Positions 18,549 to 27,849 of a stretch of DNA of 64,000 bases are shown in pieces. The stretch is from JAOAFT01 sp035390885 (GTDB lineage: Bacteria; Bacteroidota; Ignavibacteria; UBA10030): NCBI GenBank assembly GCA_035390885.1, contig DAOOUW010000002.1, forward strand, positions 18,148 through 82,147, read 5' to 3'. The notes below the pieces were generated by a model that searched no databases, was not told where the DNA came from, and was given only the letters and a program-made list of their open reading frames with translations. Position 1 is the first letter of the stretch; the number at the start of each line of letters is the position of its first letter. Both the position numbers and the translations under genes were made by a program.

Positions 18549-19436
18549 ATGAAGGCTGGTTACGTTGCATTGGTGGGGAAACCCAACGTCGGTAAATCAA
18601 CTCTCTTGAATTCTATTTTAAATCAGAAACTTTCGATTGTTTCGAAACGACCTCAGACAACCCGTCAAAGAGTTCTCGGTATTCTCACTGAACCTGATTA
18701 TCAGATCGTCTTCATTGATACGCCTGGTTTAATCGAGCCTTGCTATGCTCTTCAGCGAGAGATGATGAAACACGCACAAGGCGCATTAAAAGATGCAGAT
18801 GTCATTGTTGCTATTGTAGATCACGTAAATATAGAAGAACAACTAAACGCGATACAAGAGAATGTGCTTGCTGTCGTCGAAAGCAAGCCTGTATTGTGCG
18901 CCTTAAACAAAATTGATATGCTCGACGGCGCTCAACGAAAAATGCTCGAAGAAAGATGTTCCTCGTTCAAAGATTTTTCATCAATAACACCAGTGTCGGC
19001 AACTACGAGAGAAAATCTCGATGTGCTTCTTTCGAATATTCTAAACTATTTACCCGAGCATCCAGCATACTATCCTGAAGATATTGTAAGCGATAAAGCA
19101 GAGCGATTTTTTGTAGCTGAACTCATTCGGGAAAAAATATTCGAACTCTACTATGATGAGATTCCTTATGCGAGCGTTGTAGTCGTCAGGGAATTTAAGG
19201 AACGAGAGCAAGGGAAAACTTATATTCGAGCTGATATCATTGTCGAACGTGAATCACAAAAAATAATTCTTATTGGAAAAAACGGTGAAGCGCTAAAAAA
19301 GCTTGGACAATTCGCTCGGCAATCAATTGAATTATTTTTAGAACGAGAAGTGTACCTTGAGCTTCATGTCGTTGTTCGGAAAAAATGGCGTAACAATGAA
19401 CTCATGCTTCGCCAATTTGGTTATATTGCTTCATAG
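18549..19436 (+). CDS. era: GTPase Era
   Basis: This 295-residue GTPase binds the 3' end of 16S rRNA and assists small-subunit maturation. GTP-binding motifs are G1 GKPNVGKST (10-18), a threonine-rich G2 segment (RPQTTRQ), G3 DTPG and G4 NKID. The C-terminal KH RNA-binding domain (about 200-290) includes YIRADIIVERESQKIILIGKNG with the GxxG-type loop. The length is typical. It starts 27 bases after secA and is followed, 7 bases on, by an EamA transporter, so it is probably read from the secA promoter. Confidence 0.97.
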   Translation: MKAGYVALVGKPNVGKSTLLNSILNQKLSIVSKRPQTTRQRVLGILTEPDYQIVFIDTPGLIEPCYALQREMMKHAQGALKDADVIVAIVDHVNIEEQLNAIQENVLAVVESKPVLCALNKIDMLDGAQRKMLEERCSSFKDFSSITPVSATTRENLDVLLSNILNYLPEHPAYYPEDIVSDKAERFFVAELIREKIFELYYDEIPYASVVVVREFKEREQGKTYIRADIIVERESQKIILIGKNGEALKKLGQFARQSIELFLEREVYLELHVVVRKKWRNNELMLRQFGYIAS

Positions 19437-19443
19437 AAACAAA

Positions 19444-20349
19444 ATGAATTTACGATCGCGTATTATCTTATCTTACATTTTTCTATGTATCGTTTGGGGA
19501 ACCACCTGGTCAATAGTAAAAATCGGACTTGGAATATTTCCGCCAATTCTTTACGCTGCTCTTCGTTTTTTAATTGCTTCCATCGTTCTTGGATTATTCG
19601 TTAAAAAAATTCCATCAACAATTCTCAAAGATCGTACTTTTAGAAAAATTGTTTTGATTCTTACTCTCTTTGAATATTCATTGTCATTCGTATTGATGTA
19701 CTTTGGACAAATATACATCTCATCTTCGCTAGCGTCGGTACTGTTTGCTACCTTTCCACTTATGGTCGCAATTGTTACACATTATTCAATCCCTGATGAT
19801 CGATTGAATAAACGGCAATATGCCGGCATTATTTTCGGCTTCATTGGAGTATTTGTACTCTTTGCACCATCTTCCGAACCGTTATCGTCTTCTGTAATTC
19901 TTGGAATGCTTGCTATTCTTTTAAGCGCTTTTCTTCAATCTATTTCTGTTATTGTTGTACGAAAATATGGTCAGAGTTATAGTAGTATGCACTACAATTT
20001 TCTTGCAATGGTTTTGAGTACTCTTCTCTTGTTGTTCATGAGTTTTTGCTTCGAAGATTTTTCTTCAACCTATTTTTCTCGTAATGGAATTTTGTCTTTA
20101 CTGTTTTTAGGAATTTTCGGATTGGCGTTACCGTACGTAATTTATTTTTGGCTTATCAAGTATCTTAAACCACAAATTCTTTCGCTCTCGGCATTTATTA
20201 CACCGCTCATTGCTATTGCCATTGGACTTCTCTGGTTGAATGAAACGTGGACTCATCAAATGACTCTCGGTTCTATCGCTGTGATTTTGGGAATTCTTAT
20301 AACGCTCTGGGATACAACGCTCGTGAAAAGAATAGATCATTCATCATAA
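19444..20349 (+). CDS. EamA/DMT-family transporter
   Basis: This 301-residue protein shows ten hydrophobic segments in two EamA repeats of about 140 residues each. The first repeat starts IFLCIVWGTTWSIVKIGLG, a typical EamA signature, and each repeat ends in a conserved helix (FIGVFVLFAP; ILGILITLWDT). Members export or import small metabolites such as amino acids or nucleotide-derived compounds across the inner membrane; the substrate cannot be inferred. The ATG at 19444 is chosen over in-frame upstream starts that lie inside era. The 3' end is 14 bases before uvrC. Confidence 0.9.
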   Translation: MNLRSRIILSYIFLCIVWGTTWSIVKIGLGIFPPILYAALRFLIASIVLGLFVKKIPSTILKDRTFRKIVLILTLFEYSLSFVLMYFGQIYISSSLASVLFATFPLMVAIVTHYSIPDDRLNKRQYAGIIFGFIGVFVLFAPSSEPLSSSVILGMLAILLSAFLQSISVIVVRKYGQSYSSMHYNFLAMVLSTLLLLFMSFCFEDFSSTYFSRNGILSLLFLGIFGLALPYVIYFWLIKYLKPQILSLSAFITPLIAIAIGLLWLNETWTHQMTLGSIAVILGILITLWDTTLVKRIDHSS

Positions 20350-20363
20350 TTTTTTTATTTCTC

Positions 20364-22235
20364 ATGGTTCAAAATTCTGGACAAGACATTTATAACATAC
20401 CTTTGAAAGATAAATTGAAGCATCTTCCATCAGAGCCGGGCGTCTATCGTTTTCTGAATAGGGAAGGAACAGTAATTTATGTTGGAAAAGCTCAGAATCT
20501 TCGCTCTCGCGTTCGTCAGTATTTCCATCGCTCTCGAACTGCCGATCCTCGCATCAGCTCTATGGTTCAAAAAATTTATGATCTAGAAATTACTGTAACA
20601 AAAACTGTAGTTGAGGCATTGATTCTAGAGGCTAATCTCATCAAAGAGTTAAAGCCGCGCTACAATGTTGTTTTGAAGGACGATAAAAGTTATCCGTACA
20701 TTATCATCACCGATGAAGAATATCCGCGTGTTTTTGTTACTCGAAAGCGCTTACATGGAAAAGCGCAATACTTCGGACCATATACCGATGTCCGCACAAT
20801 ACGTTCCGCATTAAAAACAGTTCGAACGATCTTTATGGTACGAAGTTGCAATTATGATTTGACGGAGTCTTCGATTGCGCAACATAAGTTCAAGCTTTGT
20901 CTTGATTATCATATTAAAAAATGCGGCGGTCCCTGTGAAGGTTTGGTACCAAAAACAGAATATCAAGCTATGATACGACAGGTAGCAAATGTACTGCGTG
21001 GAAAAACTCGACCCGTTCAAAAATATTTAGAAAATGAAATGGAACGTCTTTCTGCAAATATGCAATTTGAAGATGCAGCTTATTACCGTGATAAAATTCA
21101 GCAGTTAAAAGTTTATGAAGAGAAGCAACAAATGATTGATCCACGGGAACGAGATAGAGATATTTTCGGACTTGTTGTGAGCGGCAATGATGGATGCTGC
21201 GTTTTATTCCGCGCAAGAGAAGGCAAAATTGTTAACAATCAACATTTCTATCTTACGCATGCTCAAGAACAATCGAAAGGTGAATTACTCGAAAATGTAA
21301 TCGAACATTATTATCTCGATACCGATGATTTTCCTGATTTTATTCTTCTTCCGTTCGACATTCCATCGAAAGAAGTTATCGAAGAATGGTTGAAGTCGAA
21401 TTCTTCTCATGCAATTTCACTGCTTCTACCATCGAGCGAAGACGATCGTCGTCTTATCGATCTTGTAACAATGAATGCTCAATATCGTCTGGATGAATTG
21501 CTTCTTCTTCGAGAGCAAAGGGAAGGGACGATTCCCGAATCATTAAAAGCGTTGCAACATGATTTACAACTGCCTGCACTGCCTCGTCGAATTGACTGCT
21601 TCGATGTTTCGACTCTACAAGGAAGCGATTCGGTGGCTTCGATGGTTGTTTTTGTTGACGGGAAGCCGAAGAAGAGCGAATATCGAAAATTTCAGATTAA
21701 AACCGTCGAGGGACAGGACGATTTTGCAAGTATGCGTGAGATCATCGAACGACGCTATAGCAAAGTTACAGATGAAACGAAGCCCGATCTCATCGTCATC
21801 GATGGCGGAAAAGGACAGTTGAGCAGTGCACAAGAAATTCTTCGAACACTCAAACTTGACATTCCGATATTAGGATTAGCAAAACGGCTCGAGGAAATTT
21901 ATTTACCAGATCAATCGGAACCGCAGTTGCTTCCAAAAACATCTTCGAGTTTACGACTCCTTCAACGCATTCGTGATGAAGCTCATCGCTTTGCTGTTCA
22001 GTACCATCGAACGGTACGTTCCAAACGCATATTGAAAACCGAACTGGAGCTTATCGAAGGTGTCGGGAAGAAGCGAGCAACTCAACTTCTTGAAACATTT
22101 GGATCTGTTGATGGAATTCAGGCAGCGTCCATAGAACAACTATCGAACGTTGTAGGTCAAAAAGTCGCTTCCCGAATTCACGAGTATTTCTCATCGAAAG
22201 CTGAAGCCTCAAATACATCTCCCTCAATAAAATAA
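20364..22235 (+). CDS. uvrC: Excinuclease ABC subunit C
   Basis: This 623-residue nuclease makes both incisions around DNA damage recognised by UvrA and UvrB. The N-terminal GIY-YIG domain is visible as PGVYRFLNREGTVIYVGKA, followed by the cysteine-containing region around LDYHIKKCGGPC, the UVR UvrB-binding segment (about 205-240), the RNase H-like 5' nuclease domain with IDCFDVSTLQG and DLIVIDGGKGQL, and a C-terminal helix-hairpin-helix pair (IEGVGKKRATQLLETFGS). The start at 20364 was chosen because it begins at the conserved region; the longer frame from 20247 lies inside the transporter gene. Confidence 0.97.
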   Translation: MVQNSGQDIYNIPLKDKLKHLPSEPGVYRFLNREGTVIYVGKAQNLRSRVRQYFHRSRTADPRISSMVQKIYDLEITVTKTVVEALILEANLIKELKPRYNVVLKDDKSYPYIIITDEEYPRVFVTRKRLHGKAQYFGPYTDVRTIRSALKTVRTIFMVRSCNYDLTESSIAQHKFKLCLDYHIKKCGGPCEGLVPKTEYQAMIRQVANVLRGKTRPVQKYLENEMERLSANMQFEDAAYYRDKIQQLKVYEEKQQMIDPRERDRDIFGLVVSGNDGCCVLFRAREGKIVNNQHFYLTHAQEQSKGELLENVIEHYYLDTDDFPDFILLPFDIPSKEVIEEWLKSNSSHAISLLLPSSEDDRRLIDLVTMNAQYRLDELLLLREQREGTIPESLKALQHDLQLPALPRRIDCFDVSTLQGSDSVASMVVFVDGKPKKSEYRKFQIKTVEGQDDFASMREIIERRYSKVTDETKPDLIVIDGGKGQLSSAQEILRTLKLDIPILGLAKRLEEIYLPDQSEPQLLPKTSSSLRLLQRIRDEAHRFAVQYHRTVRSKRILKTELELIEGVGKKRATQLLETFGSVDGIQAASIEQLSNVVGQKVASRIHEYFSSKAEASNTSPSIK

Positions 22236-22242
22236 ATTGATA

Positions 22243-24108
22243 ATGAATATAAAAACGGGTATTTTTTTTGATATGAGTCCATCGAAAATTTTCTTCAGAT
22301 TATCGAAATATATCTTCAAATATAAGTGGCGAATCCTTGGTGGGTTAATTTCAGTAGCTATTATGAGTGGGGCAGATACCGCTTCAGCGTTCCTTATCGC
22401 TCGGCTCGTTGAGGTGCTGCAAACAATTGGACAACAAGTACGTGCAGGACAGGAAATACTTGTTCAAGTTCCACCGATTAAATTCTTAGACATCACTCTC
22501 TTCAATTTTACTATTCACGGAAAAGCAGAGAGCTTTCAACTTATCTTTCGTTTTGCAATCGCCGTCATCATCATCATTTTTATTAAAGTGCTCTTTGTCT
22601 ACGCTCGAGAATATTTGATGAGCTCGGTTCAACAAAAACTTCTCATGCGATTCAGGATTGAGTTATACAATACGATCGTTGCATTGCCGGTTAGATATTT
22701 CGATGTACATAAAACTGGATTCATTATGTCTCGATTTACAAACGATGTCAATAATCTTGAGCAGGCAATGTCGTTGATGATCGAGATAGCTCAGAATTGC
22801 GTTTACTCGCTCATTTTTGCGACAGCGCTTTTTTATACTAACTGGAAGCTCACGATTGCTACAATCTTAATATTTGCTCTCTCTGGCGAAATATCGCGCC
22901 GATTCGGCGATAAAATTCGCTCTTATAGTCGTGATCTTACGAATACATTAGCTGATATTTCAGCTTTCTTGCAGGAAAAAATTTCGGCAGCTCGAGTTGT
23001 GAAATCATTTACACGTGAAGAATTCGAGAAGAAAAACTTTAAGCAAAAAGTCGAAAGCAATTATCATTACTCGATGAAGATTGTACGTGTTATTGCGCTA
23101 TTAAGTCCGACGAATGAACTTTTCAACACAACTGCTACTTCTTTGTTGGTGATCTTTTGCGGATATCTCTTCATTCAGGGCGCTATGACTATTGAATCTA
23201 TGATTTTCTTTTTACTTCTAATGATAAACCTTGCCAAGCCGATAAAAGCGCTTGGTGAAAGTATAGCACGGGTTCAAAAGTCATTGGTTTCTGCTGGCTA
23301 TATCTTTGAAATCCTCGATCTCAATCGTGAGCCTCTCGATGATGAAAAACCGGCATTTCAGATTACTCGAGGCGAAGTTGAATTCCGTAATGTTACGTTT
23401 TCCTATAACAATGAAACGGAAGCTCTCCATAATATCAATTTGCATGTTCTTCCAGGTGAAAAAATTGCTCTCGTTGGTCCAAGTGGAAGTGGCAAAAGTA
23501 CGCTGATCAATTTGATTCCTCGATTCTATGAATTACAACAAGGTGAAATTTTGATTGATGGTTGTAATATCAATGATATGAATCTTCATTCTCTCCGCAG
23601 TCAAATTGCACTTGTGCCGCAGGATATCGTACTTTTTGCTGGAACTATTTATGACAATATTAAATATGGGAAGCTTGAAGCTACTTCTGAAGAAGTATAT
23701 GAAGCTGCTCGATTAGCAAATGCACACGAATTTATTTTAACTTTTGACAAAGGATATGAAACAGAAGTGGGTGAGCGCGGTGTTCAACTCTCTGGCGGAC
23801 AACGACAGAGAATCGCCATAGCCCGGGCAATACTCCGAAATCCAAAAATCTTACTCCTCGATGAAGCGACATCAGCGCTCGACACTGAAACAGAATTGTT
23901 GGTGCAAGATGCAATCAACAAGCTGATGAAAGATAGAACATCATTTGTCATTGCTCATAGACTTTCGACAATTGCAGATTGTGATCGAATTGTTGTCCTC
24001 GATAGGGGAGAAATCGTTGAAGTTGGAACTCACGAAGAATTAATTCAAAACGAGAACGGTATTTACAAACGTCTTCATACACTCCAATTTAACATTGACG
24101 AATCGTGA
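22243..24108 (+). CDS. MsbA-like ABC exporter (fused membrane and ATPase domains)
   Basis: This half-transporter of about 620 residues has six predicted membrane helices (about 20-335) followed by an ATPase domain with Walker A GPSGSGKST (about 412), the signature LSGGQ (about 517) and Walker B ILLLDEATSALD (about 540). Members flip lipid A-core (MsbA) or export lipids, peptides or drugs as homodimers. A TTG at 22237 and an ATG at 22273 are alternative starts. The stop overlaps the next gene (GTGA), a GT9 heptosyltransferase-like enzyme; a second GT9 and an O-antigen ligase-like gene follow. That context favours an LPS or glycolipid flippase role, but sequence alone does not prove it. Confidence 0.9.
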   Translation: MNIKTGIFFDMSPSKIFFRLSKYIFKYKWRILGGLISVAIMSGADTASAFLIARLVEVLQTIGQQVRAGQEILVQVPPIKFLDITLFNFTIHGKAESFQLIFRFAIAVIIIIFIKVLFVYAREYLMSSVQQKLLMRFRIELYNTIVALPVRYFDVHKTGFIMSRFTNDVNNLEQAMSLMIEIAQNCVYSLIFATALFYTNWKLTIATILIFALSGEISRRFGDKIRSYSRDLTNTLADISAFLQEKISAARVVKSFTREEFEKKNFKQKVESNYHYSMKIVRVIALLSPTNELFNTTATSLLVIFCGYLFIQGAMTIESMIFFLLLMINLAKPIKALGESIARVQKSLVSAGYIFEILDLNREPLDDEKPAFQITRGEVEFRNVTFSYNNETEALHNINLHVLPGEKIALVGPSGSGKSTLINLIPRFYELQQGEILIDGCNINDMNLHSLRSQIALVPQDIVLFAGTIYDNIKYGKLEATSEEVYEAARLANAHEFILTFDKGYETEVGERGVQLSGGQRQRIAIARAILRNPKILLLDEATSALDTETELLVQDAINKLMKDRTSFVIAHRLSTIADCDRIVVLDRGEIVEVGTHEELIQNENGIYKRLHTLQFNIDES

Positions 24109-25205
24109 AAGATCCTCTCTACAAACGTATAGAGCTATGGTTTCGACGAATGCTGATCAAAATGCTTGGGACTATAGTTCACCGAAGAAAATCAACTGCA
24201 CTTCCAAGTAAAGCCGAAAATGGAAAGTATCTCTTTATTCGTCAGGACAGGATCGGCGATGTACTTGTTTCTACTCCGTTGTTCCGACTTTTAAAATTAA
24301 GATTTCCAAATGCAACGATCGATGTGCTCTTGAGCAAAAATAATGAGTTTGTGTTAGCAAATAATCCTCACATCCGAAAAAGATGGATTTACACAAAAAA
24401 GGTAGGCGATACACTACGACTCATCCATGCTCTTCGAAAAGAACACTATGACTATGCCATCGACCTCATTGATAATCCATCGGCAACTTCAACAATTGCG
24501 TGCTTACTCTCTGGTGCAAGAACTACAATCGGGCTCGATAAAGAAAATAGTTATGCGTATGATATTTCCGTTCCGCTACCTTCAAGAAAAGAGACACATA
24601 TCGTCGAACGGTTAGCGCAACTTTTAACGCCGTTCGGCATTTCTCCTGGGCCAGATGAACTTATCATCGAATATTTTCCATCGAATGATTCCCGAAATTT
24701 TGCAAATCAGTTCTTAGGAAATGCGAAGTTAAAAGACAAAAAATTAATCGGCATCAATATTTCTGCCGGTGGAAATGTTCGATTCTGGGGAGTAGAAAAT
24801 TTTAAGAAACTTATTCGGTACCTCGAAAACAATTATCCTGCATATCAAAATTTGCTGCTCTATAACTCGGATTATTCTGAAAAAGCGCTTGAAATAGGCG
24901 CTCATTTTAGTTCTGTTACCTTGTCTCCAATAACCCACACCTTCGACCAATTTGCTGCACTAATCGAAAAGGTAGAGCTTCTTATAACACCTGATACATC
25001 TGCAGTACACCTTGCCGCTGCTTTTTCTATTCCGTCTGTTGTACTCTATGTTCAATCTAACCCAAATTTACGGATTTGGGAACCTTACCGTACCCCCTGT
25101 GAACCGGTTGTTACCAATGTAGATGACCTTACGACAATTACTGTCGAAGAAGTAATCAAAGCTGTTGATCATCTCTTCAAAAGAACATCAAAGTTGATTT
25201 CATGA
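24105..25205 (+). CDS. Glycosyltransferase family 9 (heptosyltransferase-like), copy 1
   Basis: This 366-residue GT-B enzyme has the GT9 N-terminal motif FIRQDRIGDVLVSTPLFRLL and the C-terminal donor-site motif LITPDTSAVHLAAAFSIPSVVLY. GT9 members add L-glycero-D-manno-heptose or other sugars to the LPS inner core on the cytoplasmic membrane face. The gene starts with GTG in a GTGA overlap with the ABC exporter stop and ends in an ATGA overlap with the second GT9. The RxDRxGD motif is intact. The exact sugar is unknown. Confidence 0.9.
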   Translation: MKDPLYKRIELWFRRMLIKMLGTIVHRRKSTALPSKAENGKYLFIRQDRIGDVLVSTPLFRLLKLRFPNATIDVLLSKNNEFVLANNPHIRKRWIYTKKVGDTLRLIHALRKEHYDYAIDLIDNPSATSTIACLLSGARTTIGLDKENSYAYDISVPLPSRKETHIVERLAQLLTPFGISPGPDELIIEYFPSNDSRNFANQFLGNAKLKDKKLIGINISAGGNVRFWGVENFKKLIRYLENNYPAYQNLLLYNSDYSEKALEIGAHFSSVTLSPITHTFDQFAALIEKVELLITPDTSAVHLAAAFSIPSVVLYVQSNPNLRIWEPYRTPCEPVVTNVDDLTTITVEEVIKAVDHLFKRTSKLIS

Positions 25206-26332
25206 AAAACATTCTTTCTTCACTTGAATCATTCTGGAGACATGGATTTGTATATCCAATATTGCGACAGATTTTACATAATCCACCGATAAACTACCCA
25301 ATCGAACTATCATCGAACAACAAAATCTTGATCTTTCGTCATGATAGAATTGGCGATATGATTGTAACGACTCCGATATTGAAATATTTAAAAACGCACT
25401 TTCCCAACATTTCAATTGGAATATTGGCAAGTGAAAAGAATGTCGAAATCATTAAATACAATCCTTATGTCAATGATATCTATGTGCTTTCTAGACGAAG
25501 AATAAAATCGCTCAATGAATTACTTCGTGCTCGAAAACAAAACTATGATGTTATTCTGAACCTTGTTTTCAATCGAACTACAAGCTGTGGATTGCTTGCC
25601 TATTTCATTGCACCACACGCTATTAAAGTTGGACAGGGACTTGATAAATATTGGTTTTATTTTAATATATTTTTGAAGCTCCAACGAAATGAAAAACATA
25701 TGGCACAAACAATTGCTGAGATCGTCGAGGAGGTGTTTGGCGTTTCAATTCCTGATAGTGAGCTGGAATTTGAAATTCCATTCGATAACGCAACTGAAGG
25801 AAGAGTTTTAGAGTTTCTCAATTCAAGATTTTCGTTTATCGAAGAGCACAAACGATTTCACTGCGTGCTTGTAAATCTTTCTGCGGTGGATTTTGCACGT
25901 CGAATTTCACTTTTACAAGCAAGATCTATTATCGATCGGTTGTATGAGTGCAATTTCCCTTGCATTGTGCTTAAAGACCCAGCGGACAGAGAGATGGAAA
26001 AATTAGCATTGGAATGTCAAAAGAAAAATCTATGTACTATTTTCCCTTCTTCTGGTGCTGCATCTTTGCTCGAAATTGCTGCATTGATTAAATATGTCAG
26101 AGGTGTAATTACTCCGGATACGTCTATTGTTCACTTTGCCTCTGCAATGAAAACTCCAGTTCTCGCTTTCTACACACCGACGCAAGAATGGAAAGAGTGG
26201 CAGCCATGGAAAGTTTCCTTCATCTCTGTCGTTGCTTCTAATAATCAATCGGTTAGCACAATTCCTGATTCGACAATAAAGGAACGATTGAATGATTTTA
26301 TCACAACGATTACAAAGGAAATCAATAAATAA
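25202..26332 (+). CDS. Glycosyltransferase family 9 (heptosyltransferase-like), copy 2
   Basis: This 376-residue protein is a second GT9 enzyme. The motif IFRHDRIGDMIVTTPILKYL lies near residue 45, and the C-terminal donor-site motif VITPDTSIVHFASAMKTPVLAFY is present. It differs substantially from the preceding GT9, so it is probably not a recent duplicate and may add a different residue. The ATGA overlap with the first GT9 suggests equimolar expression. The pair sits between an MsbA-like exporter and an O-antigen ligase-like protein, which points to core oligosaccharide assembly. Confidence 0.9.
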   Translation: MKNILSSLESFWRHGFVYPILRQILHNPPINYPIELSSNNKILIFRHDRIGDMIVTTPILKYLKTHFPNISIGILASEKNVEIIKYNPYVNDIYVLSRRRIKSLNELLRARKQNYDVILNLVFNRTTSCGLLAYFIAPHAIKVGQGLDKYWFYFNIFLKLQRNEKHMAQTIAEIVEEVFGVSIPDSELEFEIPFDNATEGRVLEFLNSRFSFIEEHKRFHCVLVNLSAVDFARRISLLQARSIIDRLYECNFPCIVLKDPADREMEKLALECQKKNLCTIFPSSGAASLLEIAALIKYVRGVITPDTSIVHFASAMKTPVLAFYTPTQEWKEWQPWKVSFISVVASNNQSVSTIPDSTIKERLNDFITTITKEINK

Positions 26333-26447
26333 AATTTCCGTAAAAATAATGTAAGCTATTTGGGCATCAATTAAAATTCAATAAACGAAGAAAATAGCTA
26401 TTTAGAAAAATATTAGCATTGCGATTGCAATAAAAAAGGATTGAGAA

Positions 26448-27614
26448 ATGATATCGAGTAGATTTGACCAAAAATATATTATGGTTTTTCTTTCAATATT
26501 TGCAATAAGCTTTTTACTTTCTATTGCTTTAATGCAATTTATTGCAGCAACGCTTTTTATTCTTTGGATTTTTGAAAAAAATTCCGAGAAGAGAAAGTCT
26601 TTTGACCAGATTACTGCATTTATTTTTTTATTTGGCTTAGTTCGGTTAATCACGATCTTTTTATCTGAATATCCACAAACAAGTTACGAGGCTATTTATA
26701 AGGAAGCTTTGTTCTATACTTCTGCTGTAGCAGTTCCGTTTTATTTAAAAAATTTGGATAAACAAAATTTGCTAAAATTAGTTCTCGTTTTTATTCTTGG
26801 CGCTGCAGTAGTGTCTGTTATCGGAAGTATTAGATTTTTTGTTGGCTCTGTTGAACGTGCACAAACATTTTCTTCCGGTTACACAGCATTTTCTGGTTAT
26901 TTGTTGTCATCACTCGCGGCAGCCCTGTTCTATCCAAAGAAAATCAACAGTATGAAAGGAATCCTATTTTGGTCAATCGTATATGCTGTCATTTTCATCG
27001 GACTAATTACATCACTTGGAAGAGCAAACATCGCAATTGCAGTATTCGTTTTTGCTGTGGCGCTTCTTTTTAAACAAATTCCTTTAAAACAGATTATTGT
27101 ACTTGGAGTGATTGGACTGATTACATTTGGAATCTACCTTGTTCACCCATCGGAATTAATCGAAAATCGGGTAGGAAACATTACTTATCTTTCCGAACGC
27201 GATATTATCTGGCAAGGAGCAAAAGAAATTAGTTTACAACATCCATTGTTGGGATTTGGTCCTAGGACATTTCGGCAAATATTTCCATTTAAAGAAGAAT
27301 TTGTTGATAAAAAAATTGGCAGTTGGCATAATGATTTTTTACAGATTTATTTTGAAAGTGGAATATTGGGATTAATTGCCTATTTGAGTTTACTCTGGAT
27401 TATAATCAAAACTTCGGTTAGTCATTTCCGGAATAACAATATTGATCCTGAATTAAAATCTTTATCCCGAGCTGCTTTAATTTCTATTATTGCATTATTA
27501 TTGTCATCTTTGACATCAGGATTTATGACTACGGCTGTACTTTCAATGGTTTTCATTTTTCTTGTTTCTTTGATTTCAAGGATAGATTTTGAAGTCAGTA
27601 ATTTTTCACACTGA
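26448..27614 (+). CDS. O-antigen ligase / Wzy-like polymerase (WaaL family)
   Basis: This 388-residue protein has about ten membrane helices and a large periplasmic loop with HPLLGFGPRTF and WHNDFLQIYFESGILGL, the conserved pattern of O-antigen ligase/polymerase proteins. R192 (in SLGRANIAI) and H294 are candidates for the Arg and His residues important in WaaL. The family transfers undecaprenyl-linked glycan to lipid A-core, or polymerises repeat units, on the periplasmic side. It lies 115 bases after the GT9 pair, with AAGGA shortly before the ATG. Ligase and polymerase cannot be separated by sequence alone. Confidence 0.85.
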   Translation: MISSRFDQKYIMVFLSIFAISFLLSIALMQFIAATLFILWIFEKNSEKRKSFDQITAFIFLFGLVRLITIFLSEYPQTSYEAIYKEALFYTSAVAVPFYLKNLDKQNLLKLVLVFILGAAVVSVIGSIRFFVGSVERAQTFSSGYTAFSGYLLSSLAAALFYPKKINSMKGILFWSIVYAVIFIGLITSLGRANIAIAVFVFAVALLFKQIPLKQIIVLGVIGLITFGIYLVHPSELIENRVGNITYLSERDIIWQGAKEISLQHPLLGFGPRTFRQIFPFKEEFVDKKIGSWHNDFLQIYFESGILGLIAYLSLLWIIIKTSVSHFRNNNIDPELKSLSRAALISIIALLLSSLTSGFMTTAVLSMVFIFLVSLISRIDFEVSNFSH

Positions 27615-27740
27615 AATTTGCTTGAGCTAAGTGTGAAGTTAAAATTCATAGTATATTACATCTTGTATTAGATAAATCGGAATTGCATTTTCCGTCATTG
27701 TTGTAACAAGATGTTTTATTTTATTTCCAAACTCCATTTC

Positions 27741-27769
27741 TTGATTCTCCATTAAAAAACCAATATCTT
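27741..27769 (+). promoter_or_regulatory. Putative promoter of the M16 peptidase gene
   Basis: TTGATT at 27741-27746 and TATCTT at 27764-27769 are separated by 17 bases. Transcription would start near 27776 and place the hairpin at 27786-27818 in the 5' leader. Confidence 0.4.
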
Positions 27770-27785
27770 GACACATAATTTAAGG

Positions 27786-27818
27786 GCATTGCTGATCTTC
27801 TTTGGAGAGCAGCGATGC
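27786..27818 (+). promoter_or_regulatory. Long hairpin in the leader of the M16 peptidase gene
   Basis: Two 15-base arms (27786-27800 and 27804-27818) pair around a TTT loop, with one A-G mismatch and two G-T wobbles. It ends 31 bases before the ATG at 27850. No clean T run follows, so it does not look like an intrinsic terminator; an RNA-level control or stability element is more likely. Confidence 0.5.
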
Positions 27819-27849
27819 TATTATTTTATCGAATAACATTATAGACTGA

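Noticed and set aside
26392..26403. Perfect 12-bp palindrome AAATAGCTATTT upstream of the O-antigen ligase-like gene.
   Set aside because: It is AT-rich and short, so chance is likely; no second copy was noticed near another gene start.
27768..27773. Perfect TTGACA before the M16 gene.
   Set aside because: No -10 element lies 16-18 bases downstream; the bases there form the hairpin arm. The TTGATT/TATCTT pair fits better.
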